NCBI GenBank assembly: GCA_948470475.1
Contig: OX419338.1
Span: forward strand, 15,476,715 to 15,540,714
DNA from: Galaxea fascicularis
Lineage: Eukaryota > Cnidaria > Anthozoa > Scleractinia > Euphylliidae
Length of the DNA stretch: 64,000 nt
Direction: 5' to 3'
In this document: positions 26,201 to 36,119 of the stretch, one piece after another
How positions within the stretch are numbered: position 1 is the first letter of the stretch
Layout of the letters: each line of letters starts with the position of its first letter
Translations under genes and position numbers: made by a program
Notes under the pieces: generated by a model
Seen by the model: only the letters and a program-made list of their open reading frames with translations
What the model was told of the DNA's origin: nothing
The model's database searches: none

Positions 26201-26357
26201 ACGGACCCGCGCGTTTCAGAGATCCACGATTCGAAGCTCTAATCAGGGCCCTTCGCGAACTCAGCGATAGACTGGGGTTCGAGGATGATGATTCTCCTGT
26301 CTCAAGGCAAGACGCCTTTCGTTTTACTCCTGTTATTCCACTGCTGCTAGAGCGCAT
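20298..26357 (-). CDS. STK40: Serine/threonine-protein kinase 40 (Tribbles-like pseudokinase)
   Basis: Six coding exons with exact phase agreement: 26357-25701, 24087-24035, 23771-23656, 22603-22459, 21122-21003 and 20571-20298. Together they give 454 residues; vertebrate STK40 is about 435. The start is ATG at 26357 (MRSSSSG). The kinase-like domain spans roughly 50-350: LLGPRLGNSPV in the nucleotide loop, SIKIL with K84, HRDLKLGN at 224-231, then TNFCLG, where Asn-Phe-Cys (245-247) replaces the metal-binding Asp-Phe-Gly. GSPAYISPDVL and DMWALGVVLYTMLYGQFPF follow. Loss of DFG fits the family's pseudokinase status. The C-terminal tail has AQVVPDID (374-381), the type of Val-Pro motif through which vertebrate STK40 binds the E3 ligase COP1. 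Known roles are COP1 substrate scaffolding and modulation of NF-kB/p53 and ERK signalling; the role here is inferred. The gene starts 344 bp from a divergent gene. Confidence 0.96.
21253..21526 (-). mobile_element. 5'-truncated CR1/L2-type non-LTR retrotransposon fragment
   Basis: In the minus orientation an open frame reads through KLHGRAAKLIYDL, then KLFKLMHNAYNDRLPVPL, typical of the region after the reverse transcriptase of CR1/L2-like ORF2. It ends in AATAAAGTGTATGTATG, a (TATG)n tail like that of the full-length element at 44942-48363. It lies in STK40 intron 4 and directly abuts the fold-back element starting at 21527. Confidence 0.7.
21527..21768. mobile_element. MITE with GGGCC-type terminal inverted repeats
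   Basis: The left end CAGGGCCGGTTGTTCGAAAG and the right end CTTTTGAACAACTGGGCCCTG are inverted. Inner parts (GATTAACGCTAATCC and GGATTATGTTAATC) continue the symmetry. It is non-coding, 242 bp, and lies in an STK40 intron. Confidence 0.75.
22035..22200. mobile_element. 148-bp MITE with 9-bp target-site duplication
   Basis: The element 22044-22191 begins TAGCCTGTTCCAGG and ends CCTGGAACAGGCTA, a perfect inverted repeat of 14 bases. It is flanked on both sides by the identical 9-mer TGCAGTTGG (22035-22043 and 22192-22200). A 9-bp duplication is typical of Mutator-like transposases. The insertion lies in STK40 intron 4, and the perfect ends and duplication imply a young insertion. Confidence 0.85.
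22775..23050. mobile_element. 276-bp MITE with 26-bp terminal inverted repeats
   Basis: GAAATATAAGGATTTGTATG at the left end and CATACAAATCCTTATATTTC at the right are perfect inverted repeats extending to about 26 bases. The interior is non-coding, with a smaller internal hairpin around GGTTCCTCTCCTTTTCCCCC. It lies in the STK40 intron between 22603 and 23656. Confidence 0.8.
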
Positions 26358-26701
26358 TTTCAACAAGGAACTTCGCGGAACAAAGACAAGTTAACTTTGC
26401 GCTGAAACAGAAATAAATTGAATGTCTACATCGGAAGTGGTTTCATTCAAAAAATTTGTTTGGAAATTAGTCCCTCCCGGCCAAAGAAATTCACCTAAGC
26501 CTGGAACGACAGAATTGGGCAAATTAGCTTCGCTGTCGTAATTCCTTCCGCGACTTTAGAGGTGAAATTTGACAGACATTCTTGATCAATTTCATAAGAA
26601 AAAAAAGTTTTCCGCAAGTTTTTTATTACGTGAAAAAAGTGCCGTGGCTTTTGATCATGTTTCCTGAAATGGTTTGTTGCCATGGTGAGGGACGCCAACA
26701 C
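26358..26701. promoter_or_regulatory. Head-to-head (bidirectional) promoter region
   Basis: 344 bp separate the STK40 start codon (minus, 26357) from the start codon of the divergent plus-strand gene (26702). No TATA box is apparent. The segment must hold both 5' UTRs and core promoters. Confidence 0.65.
26676..26689 (+). promoter_or_regulatory. Possible X-box (RFX-type) site
   Basis: GTTGCCATGGTGAG resembles the X-box consensus GTNRCC-N(1-3)-RGYAAC: the first half-site is perfect and the second matches about four of six positions. It lies 13 bases before the ATG of the plus-strand gene. RFX factors drive ciliary genes in animals. This is a single weak match. Confidence 0.3.
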
Positions 26702-28098
26702 ATGGCATACCAAAACAATCAAAATGGCGGAGGTACTCCTGCAAACTTCAGATTCCCGAGGTAACTGTCACATTGTGTTAGGAAAGTAATCCATAACTTC
26801 AGAATGGTTTCCGTACGAGCTAACAGGAGCTGTTTAACGATAACATGAAAACGAAGTTGCCTAAAATCAAATTTCGTTGATTTATTGTTTGTTTAAAATT
26901 AGAATACAGAGATCAAAATTACAAAACGAATTAACAAAAAAGTAATTAAGTTCATATAACTTATAAAGTGAAACGGGATACAAAGCATTCTTCTTCCCAA
27001 CAAAGATGTGATCATACGAAATAGTGCCAACCCTTATCGCTAAAATTCCGGGAGCAGTTATCCCTTATCTCCAAGATTACCAAGACTGTTATAAATCCCC
27101 AAAACTACTTACCTTTGAAATTCGACATCTGACCAATCTTGCTTCAATTTGGACCAATAAATGACCCGTTACTGTTCGTTACCGGTCGCCAGTAATGCAA
27201 ATCCTTGGCAAAAGTGACCAAACATGTGACAATTGAGAAATCAAAGCTATTTTTTTGTTATCCTTAAAACTATCTTAGTTATCCCTTATCCCTAAAATTA
27301 TTTTGCCAGTTATCCGTTATCCTTAAAACCCCTGACAGGGCCTCAATAGTTAGCTCATAAAACACACAAATCATTAGTCTGTTGCAAACTGGATTCGAAT
27401 GTAACTGTTCTTTTGGGAGAGTTTTCTTGGATAACAAAAAATGTACATAGTGTTTTAACAAGTACTTAGAACTTAGTTAACATCTACGTTATTAATGATA
27501 TTAACTTACAGCTGTAGTTAACATCAGTGTCATCGCTCAATTGTTCAGTTGAAGATATAACTGACCTAATAATACACTTGAAAAAATTACTCGATTGTGA
27601 TTGGCTGAGAGCAGTGCAGTTTAAGTGTAACACCAGTGCAGAAAGTGTAACACCAGTGCAAAAAAGTGTAACACCAGTGCAAATTACAACGAAGATTTCC
27701 GAAGTTAAAACCAAGACTCGAAGACTTCCGAAGACCAACCGATGTATTTCGAAGACCACCGAATATCGTGCGAAACCTTCCGAAGATTTCCGAAGATCGG
27801 CGAACACTTCCGAAGATCACCCGAATGCTTCCGACGATTTCCGACGATCACCTGAACACTTCCGACGATTTCCGACGATCACCCCAATACTTCCGAAGGT
27901 TACCGAAGATTACCCGAACACTGCCGAAGATTTCCAAAGATTACCCGAACACTCCCTGTGATCTCCGGATATTTTCGAAGCTTCTCCAAGTTTCGGAAGA
28001 TCGAGGGCAATGCCTTCTACGTACCTCAGTAGTCAATGTATGGGCTGAAGCTTTATAAGTAGTCTATTTTTTCAAGTGTATTATTAATAAGTAATCAC

Positions 28099-28134
<36 letters not shown>

Positions 28135-31100
28135 TTGTAAATTTTTTCAAAGACCACAAATTGCACTCGCCCTACGGGCTCATGCAATTTTGTTGGTCTT
28201 TGAAAAAATTTACTTGTGCTTATTTATTCCAAATTGCACTCGGAATCATGTGATTATCTATACTTAGCGCCTCAGAAACTGTGTCATACCCACTATAATA
28301 TAGTGGGTATGACACAGTCTAACCTGACTCAGTACCACACATATTATGTGTGGTACTGAGTCAGGTTAGAAATTCAGTCTTTCTGTCTAATTGATAACGC
28401 AAAAGCTCATTGCACTAAAACCTGCTCTAATCCCAGTCTGTCATGGCAAAACTTCTTCATAATTACTGTCATATTGTGTCATGAGGTCGTATCAGTAATA
28501 AGTGTGACATGAAAGAGTTATTGGACTAGGTACATGCATTTGTTTGATTTATCAGGCATTGACACACCTCTTGTGAACCCAGTTATAAGGCCATACTACG
28601 CAGATGGGTTTGGAAGCAAATCAATTGGGGAACCCGAATGGAGACCCCACCCAAGAAATGCACTTTCTGTACCAGGAAGACTTGACAATTCAGTGAGGTA
28701 AGTAGAACTTAACACCTTCAGTATCAGTAATCTGTACTGTTTGCTCATTTCAGTTCAGTTCAGTTTTGGTATGATTAGTTTCTCAATTACATGCCCTGGC
28801 TGGATTGAAGAATAAAGGAATGGACAACGTCTAGCATGCATCCATCCAATTCAGGATGCATGTGGATAGTTGGGAGAGCATGAAGGTAGCATAAGAGATG
28901 CTCAAGGTGCAGCCGAGAGCTCCTCTATAAGCTACCTAAGTGGCCTCTCCCAACTATCCAAGTGCATCTCGAATTGGATGGATGTACCGGCTAGACATTG
29001 TCCATTGCTTTTATTACATAGCAAGACATTTTTCAGGCTGAAAAGTTCCTTTTTCTATACTGATCAAAGTGCAAATTCTCTTAACTGTGAGGGTACAAAC
29101 TAAAAATAGAATGACTTCAAAAACATATTTATACTTTTACATGCTTACATCTGTGAGTGACAAAACAAGTGGATCAAAATACCATACATAAGCTGTCAAA
29201 GTTTATTCATTCAAAATGATGCAGGCTTTAAAATGTCTTGGATCTTACAAGTCATTTTGAAGGGCTCAACGAAGAGATGATGACACATTCTGAGTCATGC
29301 AGTCGCTGAAAATGGAGTCGAAATTACACGACAATTTGAAATTCACCCTTGATCGTAAAAACACATCAGTTAGTGTTTTTCTTGATCTTGTTTGATTGTT
29401 TATCTTCGAGTATTTTTTCTTAATCCTGCTCGGGTAAATTGTGAAGTGGTAGTTTATTCACTGGTAGCACTTCGCTTTGTTGATCTTTAGACACTTCCAA
29501 TACTTCTGCGACCATTTCAGACACATTTTCTGAGTCTTCAAAGTCATCAAATTACCCTAACTCAAATGTTGGGTTATTACTAGCCTATATATTATGCCTA
29601 CCTTTGAGTTTTACTTGAAAAAAAGTTGTGAAAAAATTTTTGCTGGCAGGAAATTTCACAAACACTGACGTCAGCCTGACGTCATCCATTTCTTTTTCAT
29701 GAAATCTTAGCCAATAAGAGCATGCATTAGAATTTAGCTATGTTATAAAAAAAAGTTGGATTAAACTTAGACCCAAAAAAGTACATATTCCAGATGTCAA
29801 TCAAAGGAATTCCAGTACCAGTAGAAATGAAAATAAAAAAAGATGGAGAGAATTGGAAGTAGTTACTGTATGTATCCACCTTTGCTTGTTCCTTTTGCAA
29901 CTGTCATAAAGTCTGCCAGGACATCTTCACCCCGGCCCCAATAATCACAAAATTTAATAATAATTATTCAAAAATGCTTCACAAGATAAATATCTTAAGT
30001 TTGTCCTTAAAGCCAGCAACATCTGGATCCATGCCTGAGATTACAAACTGGTTTTAAAGGGGTTGTTGTTGTTGTTGTTGTATTTTTTTAGAGGTGGTAA
30101 TGGTCTTGACTGGTTTTCAAGTCTTCGTTGTGCACCCTTTGAGGATACATGCACCACACAGATCTCTTCCTCAACACAAATGAAAGAAACTGTACATCAC
30201 ATTACGAAAGATAGTGACAGTTTAGAAAGAGAACAAGGTACTGTACAGTATACAGAAATTTACAATGCTGGTTAACATAATCTCACCTGCAGGCTGACCC
30301 ACACTGGTGCCAATATTGTTAGGAATTGTGCATGCTTTTGTTGGAACCTTGGTATAGATTGAAATCCTGAGGGTGCACTCCTTTATATGGCCTTTCAGGG
30401 AGTCTGTTCTTGAACGGGGTATTGATTTCATCAATTTCTGTCTTAAAGAGGGTATCGCTACATGACCTAATGGCTTAAACAGGATAAACTTAGAATTGTT
30501 TGTCTATAGAAGCCTGAACACAAACCACCAGTTATTGGTAGGTTTTCCTTGACTTTGCTCATTACAGCTTATTACACTACAAGAAAGATAAGTGGTAACT
30601 GCACAACTGTGATCCAGGTTGTGTTGTCTTCGGAAGATCAAGGTTATAAAAATATTATGTTGTATATTTTTCAAGCTTTTCAGGTTCCTTCTGCAGCACC
30701 AAGGCCACTTTCAGTTGAAAAAGAAGAAAATCCAACTAGTCTACACAAGCCCCAGGCTGAATATGACAATTACGATGATTTTGAGAAAATTTACATGAGA
30801 AGACCACTTGAAATTTCCCTAAGAATGTCTCTTGGAGCAAAAAAGAAAGGTATGACACACAAACTATGCAGCGAGAGTAAAACAAGTTTTGTTTGTTATG
30901 ATTTCAAGTAAAGACCACAGGGTGTTCTGGCAGCTAAAGATCATGTGATCCTTGATCCTGCTTTTCCAGGAAACCTGCAAATTGCGGGTGGACACCAAAA
31001 ATACTGGAACTTACAGAACATTAATGAATTTCCAACTTAACATCTTTACAGTAAATGTCACTTGTTATTTCTTGACATGAAACCTCATTACGACTTGCCC

Positions 31101-34100
31101 CTTGGTAAACTACCCCCTATGACTAACACTTGAGTTACTATGAATGAGGCATATGAAAGAAATCATGTGTGAACTGCAGATATGAAATCAAATGAAGAGT
31201 GATTGTCGCAGTGTTGATTGCAATTTTTACAATTGCGAAAGGAAGCCTGAAAAAAATTCAGGACTTCAATGGGGCTTGAACCTGTGACCTCACGATTCTG
31301 GTGCGATGCTCTACCAACTGAGCTATGAAGCCACTGATGTTGGGAGCACGTCAATTTTGAGTTCATATGTTCCCGTGAAAGTGAGAGATATGTAAGTGAA
31401 TGAGGCATATGAAAGAAATCATATGTGAACCGCGGATATGAAATCGAATGAAGTGTTGATTGCAATTTTTACAATTGCGTAAAGAAGTCCGATAAAAATT
31501 CAGGACTTCAACAGGGCTTGAACCTGCGTGACCTCGTGATTCTGGTGCAATGTTTGGAGCACTGGTCAATTTGGGTCAATTGACGTGCTCCCAACGTCAT
31601 TGGCTTCATAGCTCAGTTGGTAGAGCATCGCACTGGAATCACGAGGTCATGGGTTCAAGCCCCGTTGAAGTCCTGAATTTTTTTCAGGCTTCTTTACGCA
31701 ATTGTAAAAATTGCGATCAACACTGCAATGATCATTCTTCTTTGACTTGAGTTACTGTGTGTCCAACTTACTTATCTTCTCTTTGTGTTTGCTACCAATA
31801 GTGTTTGACAAAAGAAATTGCATTCCTGCAGCATCCTTGGGAGACAAAAGTTATCAGGTACCAGAGTGTTCCTTAGAATTTCACAAGCAAGGTAGCACAA
31901 GACCTGTTGTCAACTTTGGGTAAGAATGATTATTTACAAGTGGTTATAAACCAGTGATATTACTATTTTGGTAAGAATGGTGATGAAGTGAATAAAATTG
32001 TTAATTAGAATTATTTGTTGACTAGGACCAATTTTGAAATCAGCAGAGTGGGCAGATTGGTGCATGAGGTACCCAGTAGCCTCTACTGTGGTCACCCAGC
32101 CGTGACAAGGGCATTGTGGGTGTCTTGAAAATGCAGACCTCAAAAATGCGGAATGTTTTATCCAGACTGTTTGACCCTGGGTTGCTAAGTTTTCCATCAT
32201 GCAACATTCACGTCTTTGCTCTACGAACATCAAATTTTTGGGCTGGGGCTTAGCCAAGACAGAGAGAGCTGGTGATCCTACTCCCCAAAGTAATTAATAT
32301 TCCGGCATCCTTCTTTACCGGCCAGATTGAGAATTTGAACCCACCCCATCCCCTCCACTACCTCTTATAATTTTTTGGTGGTTTCTGGTTGAGGCAAGAA
32401 TACATGTTGATTAAGATCTGATAATACAATATAATGTATTCAGATCATGCAATAATAATTATTATTGCAAGAAAGTCTCACTGGTAAAAAATATACATTA
32501 AGCTACTGATTAAACTGGTGAAGCAGTCAAAACAACTCCGCCAAAGTGCGAAATAAAAACAGATATAAATGAAGATGCCACCAATGGAATACATTCAGGG
32601 GATATTAGTTATTGTAATTACAAAAACTAAGACCCCCTAAATTTACATCTTAATATGCCTCTAAATTAACTTTGATTTTAAAAGCAGCTGGCTAAACATG
32701 GCAACAAAAAATGTTTACATGGATCAGCAAGATGAAAAATACATGATGGGACTTGGAATGAATGGCCTTACATGTAATTCGAAGTTGGATTTGTGGAGGG
32801 ATGTACGTTTTTTGAGGTCTGTGGTCTGTGTTTTTGAGACACCATGGGCTTTGTTAGTGCTGGCACATCTCCAAAACCCAGCTGCCATGAGCCTTACATG
32901 AAAAGGCACTTGTCACTAACCAAATAGTCTTTGCACACCAGGTGTTCATACCCTCTCCTGGATGACAGAGCTTTGCTTTTATAGCATGTCCATAACTGTA
33001 GCTATCAAAATGATGCTACCACAATAGAAACACTATGAACCTTCATATTTGGGTACAAGTGCAAATTTCAAAACATCCTTATCAGCAGATAGGCACAGAC
33101 TGTATAAAATGACACTGGAGTAAGGAGTGATCTGACAAGTTGTGCTCATGCTCATTTATGAAGATGCAGATTTGTTTGTAAATAGTTTAAAATGTTTTTA
33201 GTGCTGTTAATGTAGGTTTGAAAAGTGCTAGCAAAACTTATTTGGGACATTGGTTACTTACCTGAAATTGTTGCATCATGAGTGGTCAGTTTTGGTTAAC
33301 TCCTTTTTTAGGGGGCAATCTCTAAAATATGTTGCAGACACATTTGTTCCTGTGCAAGACTTGCCATTGAAACCCAGGTAAATGATTCAATTGTACTTCA
33401 GTAGCTCTTGTTTTTACCAATGAATATCTCTACCCCATCTATATGTACTGTAACAAATCAAGACCATATAATTCAAGAACAGGTTTTATTATACATTGGT
33501 GACACCAGCTCGATTTTGATTGGCTATAAGCACGCAGCTAATTCTTGCTAGCTCTGTTTCTCTTACGTCATACCAACAAACAATAGTTTTTATATACGTA
33601 GAATTGACGTCATACCTACAGACAATAGTTTTATGCATGCAGAAGTGACGGCAACTAATACACTAACCAGCAGTTTGATCAGTCTTGTTATGGTGGAGTC
33701 GCCAGTGCAGCTCAGGAATATGCATAATAAAACAATTATTGGATTCGGTTTTCGCATGATAGCGATAATTATCAAGGCCTCAGTTTGTGTTATCCGCCTC
33801 AGCCTTCGACTTCGGCAGATAACACAAATTTTGGCCTTGATAATTATCGCTATCATGCTCAACCTCATCCAATAATTGTTAATTAATCAGCAGATAGAAC
33901 AACGAACACATAGAGAATTATATAACATGATTGCACTACTTTGCATATCAAATTACCTAGGCTATGCACGTGACTCAATTACATCATAGATATAACATGT
34001 ACAAAGGTTTTTGGTTGGGATTTCTCACTCCTTTGGAAATGCAGGTTGTTAGCTTTACAGTAGTTCAGAGAAACTAGGGTATAACTTGAATTATCAGTTC

Positions 34101-34457
34101 ACTCAATCCTATATAGAAAGCCATAATGAAAACTGGCGTGTGTATAGGACTGGATGGATTGACATGAGCCAGTCCAGAAAAACACTTTGTGGTCATATGA
34201 TAAAATACTAATATTGACTGAGTAAGGTTGGGCTTTCCATCCAGCCCTCCCACTCTGACAGTCAATAAGTAGATAGCATGTTTGGCTTAATTAAGAGCTT
34301 TAATGATTGTATTGTTCTTTACACCAGAGTATCATTTGAGGAGAAAGAAAAAATCAAGCTGAAAAGACAAGAAGTAGATGAAGTTAAAAATCTGGATAAC
34401 TGGCAACCTGCCGATCCTCTGACACCTGCAATGCAGTTTCCAGGAACACAAGGATAA
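26702..34457 (+). CDS. Unrecognised seven-exon gene (about 268-286 residue protein)
   Basis: Exons: 26702-26732 (or -26760), 28556-28697 (or from 28530), 30092-30237, 30676-30849, 31802-31919, 33312-33377 and 34328-34457. Either pairing of exons 1 and 2 keeps the frame. All downstream phases agree, and the chain ends at TAA 34455-34457. Visible parts are MAYQNNQNGG at the start, VNPVIRPYYADGFGSKSIG and EPEWRPHPRNALSVPGRL in exon 2, an acidic EYDNYDDFEKIYMRRPLEIS stretch in exon 4, and a Lys/Glu-rich segment (FEEKEKIKLKRQEVDEV) followed by NWQPADPLTPAMQFPG at the end. It has no signal peptide, membrane segment or known fold and is rich in Pro, Tyr and Arg. The style recalls small axonemal microtubule-associated proteins, but that is only a guess. 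It shares a promoter region with STK40. The introns are crowded with repeats. Confidence 0.75.
27000..27330. repeat. Degenerate GTTATCC-type repeats
   Basis: Variants of GTTATCCCTTATCCCTAAAA and GTTATCCTTAAAAC recur five or six times with irregular spacing in intron 1 of the plus-strand gene. They look like a decayed minisatellite. Confidence 0.45.
27615..27965 (+). repeat. Minisatellite: AGTGTAACACCAGTGCA units then CTTCCGAAGAT units
   Basis: Three near-identical units of AGTGTAACACCAGTGCA (27615-27681) are followed by about 20 degenerate copies of a 12-base unit related to TTCCGAAGATCA, with a higher-order period near 36 bases. A long frame through it yields Ser-Glu-Asp-Phe-Arg-Arg-like repeats. 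It lies inside intron 1 of the plus-strand gene. Confidence 0.85.
28092..28256. mobile_element. Near-perfect hairpin element (165 bp)
   Basis: Arms of about 73 bases, starting TAATCACATGATT and ending AATCATGTGATTA, are almost perfectly inverted around a 17-base GC-rich loop (CTCGCCCTACGGGCTCA). It is a non-coding MITE-like element in intron 1. Transcribed RNA would form a very stable stem. Confidence 0.8.
28278..28318. repeat. Perfect 41-bp palindrome
   Basis: The 20-base arm ACTGTGTCATACCCACTATA, one central A and the exact reverse complement. It abuts the next palindrome with no spacer. Confidence 0.95.
28319..28369. repeat. Perfect 51-bp palindrome
   Basis: 25-base arms (beginning CTAACCTGACTCAGTACCAC) around one central T, without a mismatch. 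It starts at the base after the 41-bp palindrome ends. Confidence 0.95.
29666..29684. promoter_or_regulatory. Two consensus CRE sites
   Basis: TGACGTCA occurs at 29666-29673 and again at 29677-29684, one helical turn apart. This is the palindromic CREB/ATF site. It lies in intron 2 of the plus-strand gene. Function is not shown. Confidence 0.4.
31148..31745. mobile_element. Cluster of three tRNA-derived SINE copies, in both orientations
   Basis: A tRNA-like head with A box TAGCTCAGTTGG and B box GGTTCAAGCC appears complete on the minus strand (31333-31261), truncated on the minus strand (about 31556-31497) and complete on the plus strand (31601-31672). Each head is followed by GAAGTCCTGAATTTTTTTC and a shared tail containing AATTGTAAAAATTGC. 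Other shared tail segments (ATGAGGCATATGAAAGAAAT) recur at 31148 and 31401. The anticodon arm pairs poorly, so these are SINEs and not tRNA genes. They lie in intron 4 of the plus-strand gene. Confidence 0.8.
33564..33645. repeat. Tandem duplication of a 41-bp unit
   Basis: TACGTCATACCAACAAACAA is followed about 40 bases later by GACGTCATACCTACAGACAA. Each copy continues with TAGTTTT and a short AT/GC variant. It lies beside the fold-back element at 33731. Confidence 0.6.
33731..33880. mobile_element. 150-bp fold-back element
   Basis: AACAATTATTGGAT at the left and ATCCAATAATTGTT at the right are inverted. Inner arms (GATAGCGATAATTATCAAGG and its complement, then GTTATC and GATAAC) continue nearly to the centre. 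It is non-coding, in an intron of the plus-strand gene. Confidence 0.8.
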
Positions 34458-34819
34458 AAGAATTTTTTTTAGAATTCAGTGTAACTAGATTATTTAATAG
34501 ATCTTCAAATGTTATTTATTGGCATGATATCACCTCAGACAGAAGTCTGAGAACTGTTTTTAGTTGGTACAATTGATTTATCATAACCTTTTTACTAATT
34601 CATTGTTTGAAATATTTAATGGTGATATGCAAATTGTTTTGTTTGTTTGTTAGATTAATGCTTGTTGTAGTTACACTACAGTGCAAAATATCATTATTTT
34701 TGCTCAATTAGTATATTTTTCTAAACAAAACTGTGTATTTTTCTAAACATTTTTTGCATAGACAGCAATATTTTTTATGTGAATTTTAAAATGTTTTGTC
34801 CATATGTGCAACTTTGGAA

Positions 34820-34825
34820 AATAAA
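34820..34825 (+). terminator. Polyadenylation signal AATAAA
   Basis: Canonical hexamer 363 bases after the stop of the unrecognised plus-strand gene, followed by T-rich sequence. Confidence 0.55.
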
Positions 34826-35578
34826 ACTGATTTTAAATTTTAATACTTTTCTATCCTGTCATTGCAAGGGTTGTCATAAATAGCCTGGGATCACTCCTAT
34901 TTTGAGTTACAGTAGTTAGTTACTGTAGATCCCTGCCTTCCACAGGAAAACAGCATTCACTGTGGACATAATAACCAGAATCCTTGAACTTCTCTGCCAC
35001 TTAGAAATAATCAATAAAAACCTGGATTACTCTTCTAGGGGAAAGAAACAATCTATCAACATGTCACAAGGACAAGGGTAGGAACAAAAGCATCATAAGC
35101 ACCACACTACCAGGACCAGCTAGTCCCTTACCAGAGAGCTTTTGCACTACCATAGAAAGGCTTTAAAAGCACTGACAAGTATAAAATCAAATGACAAGGG
35201 CTGCTTGATTTCACAATGTGCATTACCTTTATTACATTCTATAACATGCTCCAGATATTTTGTTTTGAACATTAAAACCACAGGTATGCATTTTTGAAGA
35301 CATTATTTCTTGTTATTTCTTTCCAACAGCTCAAGTAAAATTAAATTATTTGGGGTGACAAAGTAGGAAAAATATAATGTTGATAATTCATAATTATTAT
35401 AATTATTTAAGCCTTGCAACAGTCCCAAACATCACTCGGTGAAACCACTCAGAAAATCTGCAAACATGGACACTAGAAATATTTATGGAATGTTAATTAT
35501 GTTTCAAGTAAAAAGCCAATCATGCACAAGAAAACTAAACCACAAACAGTAACAGTAATAATTAGTTTGTGGCTCAGG

Positions 35579-35803
35579 GGCCCATTTCTCGAACGTCCTG
35601 TAAACGTTTTGGGCCTGCAAAAGCCATTTCAAACTGTGAACTGCTTATTCTAAAAGGCTGGTCTTTTACTATGATTTCAAGATACAAAAGGGCTAATTTG
35701 TTGCAAGATTTTATGCCTGGAAACGTCTTAGTTTTCAAGTTACGAAGGAAACTATGGCACCCTAAATGTGCCCGAAAATTTCAGGAGTTTTGAGAAATAG
35801 GCT
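35579..35803. mobile_element. MITE with GGGCCCATTTCTC-type ends
   Basis: GCCCATTTCTCGAA near the left end pairs with TTTTGAGAAATAGGC at the right end with two mismatches. It is about 225 bp with no conserved coding. Its longest frame is treated as chance. Confidence 0.55.
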
Positions 35804-36119
35804 GCAGGTTGCTTCTGTCTGGTTGCAGCACAATGGGAAATGTCCAAATCAAATCAAAGTGTTTTGTCATGGTTTTGGGATTTGCATAAGTTAAGAAGTA
35901 ATAGATAAAATGTTAGAAATTTTTACAATTTCTGATAATAAATAATGTTCTATGGTTACAAAAATACAGCAACTATTTTACAATATTATTATTGATATTA
36001 AATTCATGTTAAAAAGACAGTGTTCCATTTTCTCATTATGGAGTATGGGAATTTTGTTAATAAATCTTTGGTTGTAAGAAGACAAACGATCATGGATGAT
36101 CAAAGATGTGCTTGATTCC

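Larger units (their letters stand above)
34458..36119. other. Tail-to-tail intergenic region
   Basis: The plus-strand gene ends at 34457 and HDAC8 (minus) ends at 36120, so both 3' UTRs lie here. AATAAA at 34820-34825 is a plausible poly(A) signal for the plus-strand gene. A small MITE occupies 35579-35803. No further coding exon is seen. Confidence 0.65.

Noticed and set aside
27527..27961. 144-codon plus-strand frame with Ser-Glu-Asp-Phe-Arg-Arg repeats as a gene
   Set aside because: It is a minisatellite whose unit length is a multiple of three, so open frames arise by chance on both strands.
31601..31672. tRNA gene
   Set aside because: A and B boxes are good, but the anticodon stem pairs poorly and the same head with the same tail recurs nearby, so it is a SINE.
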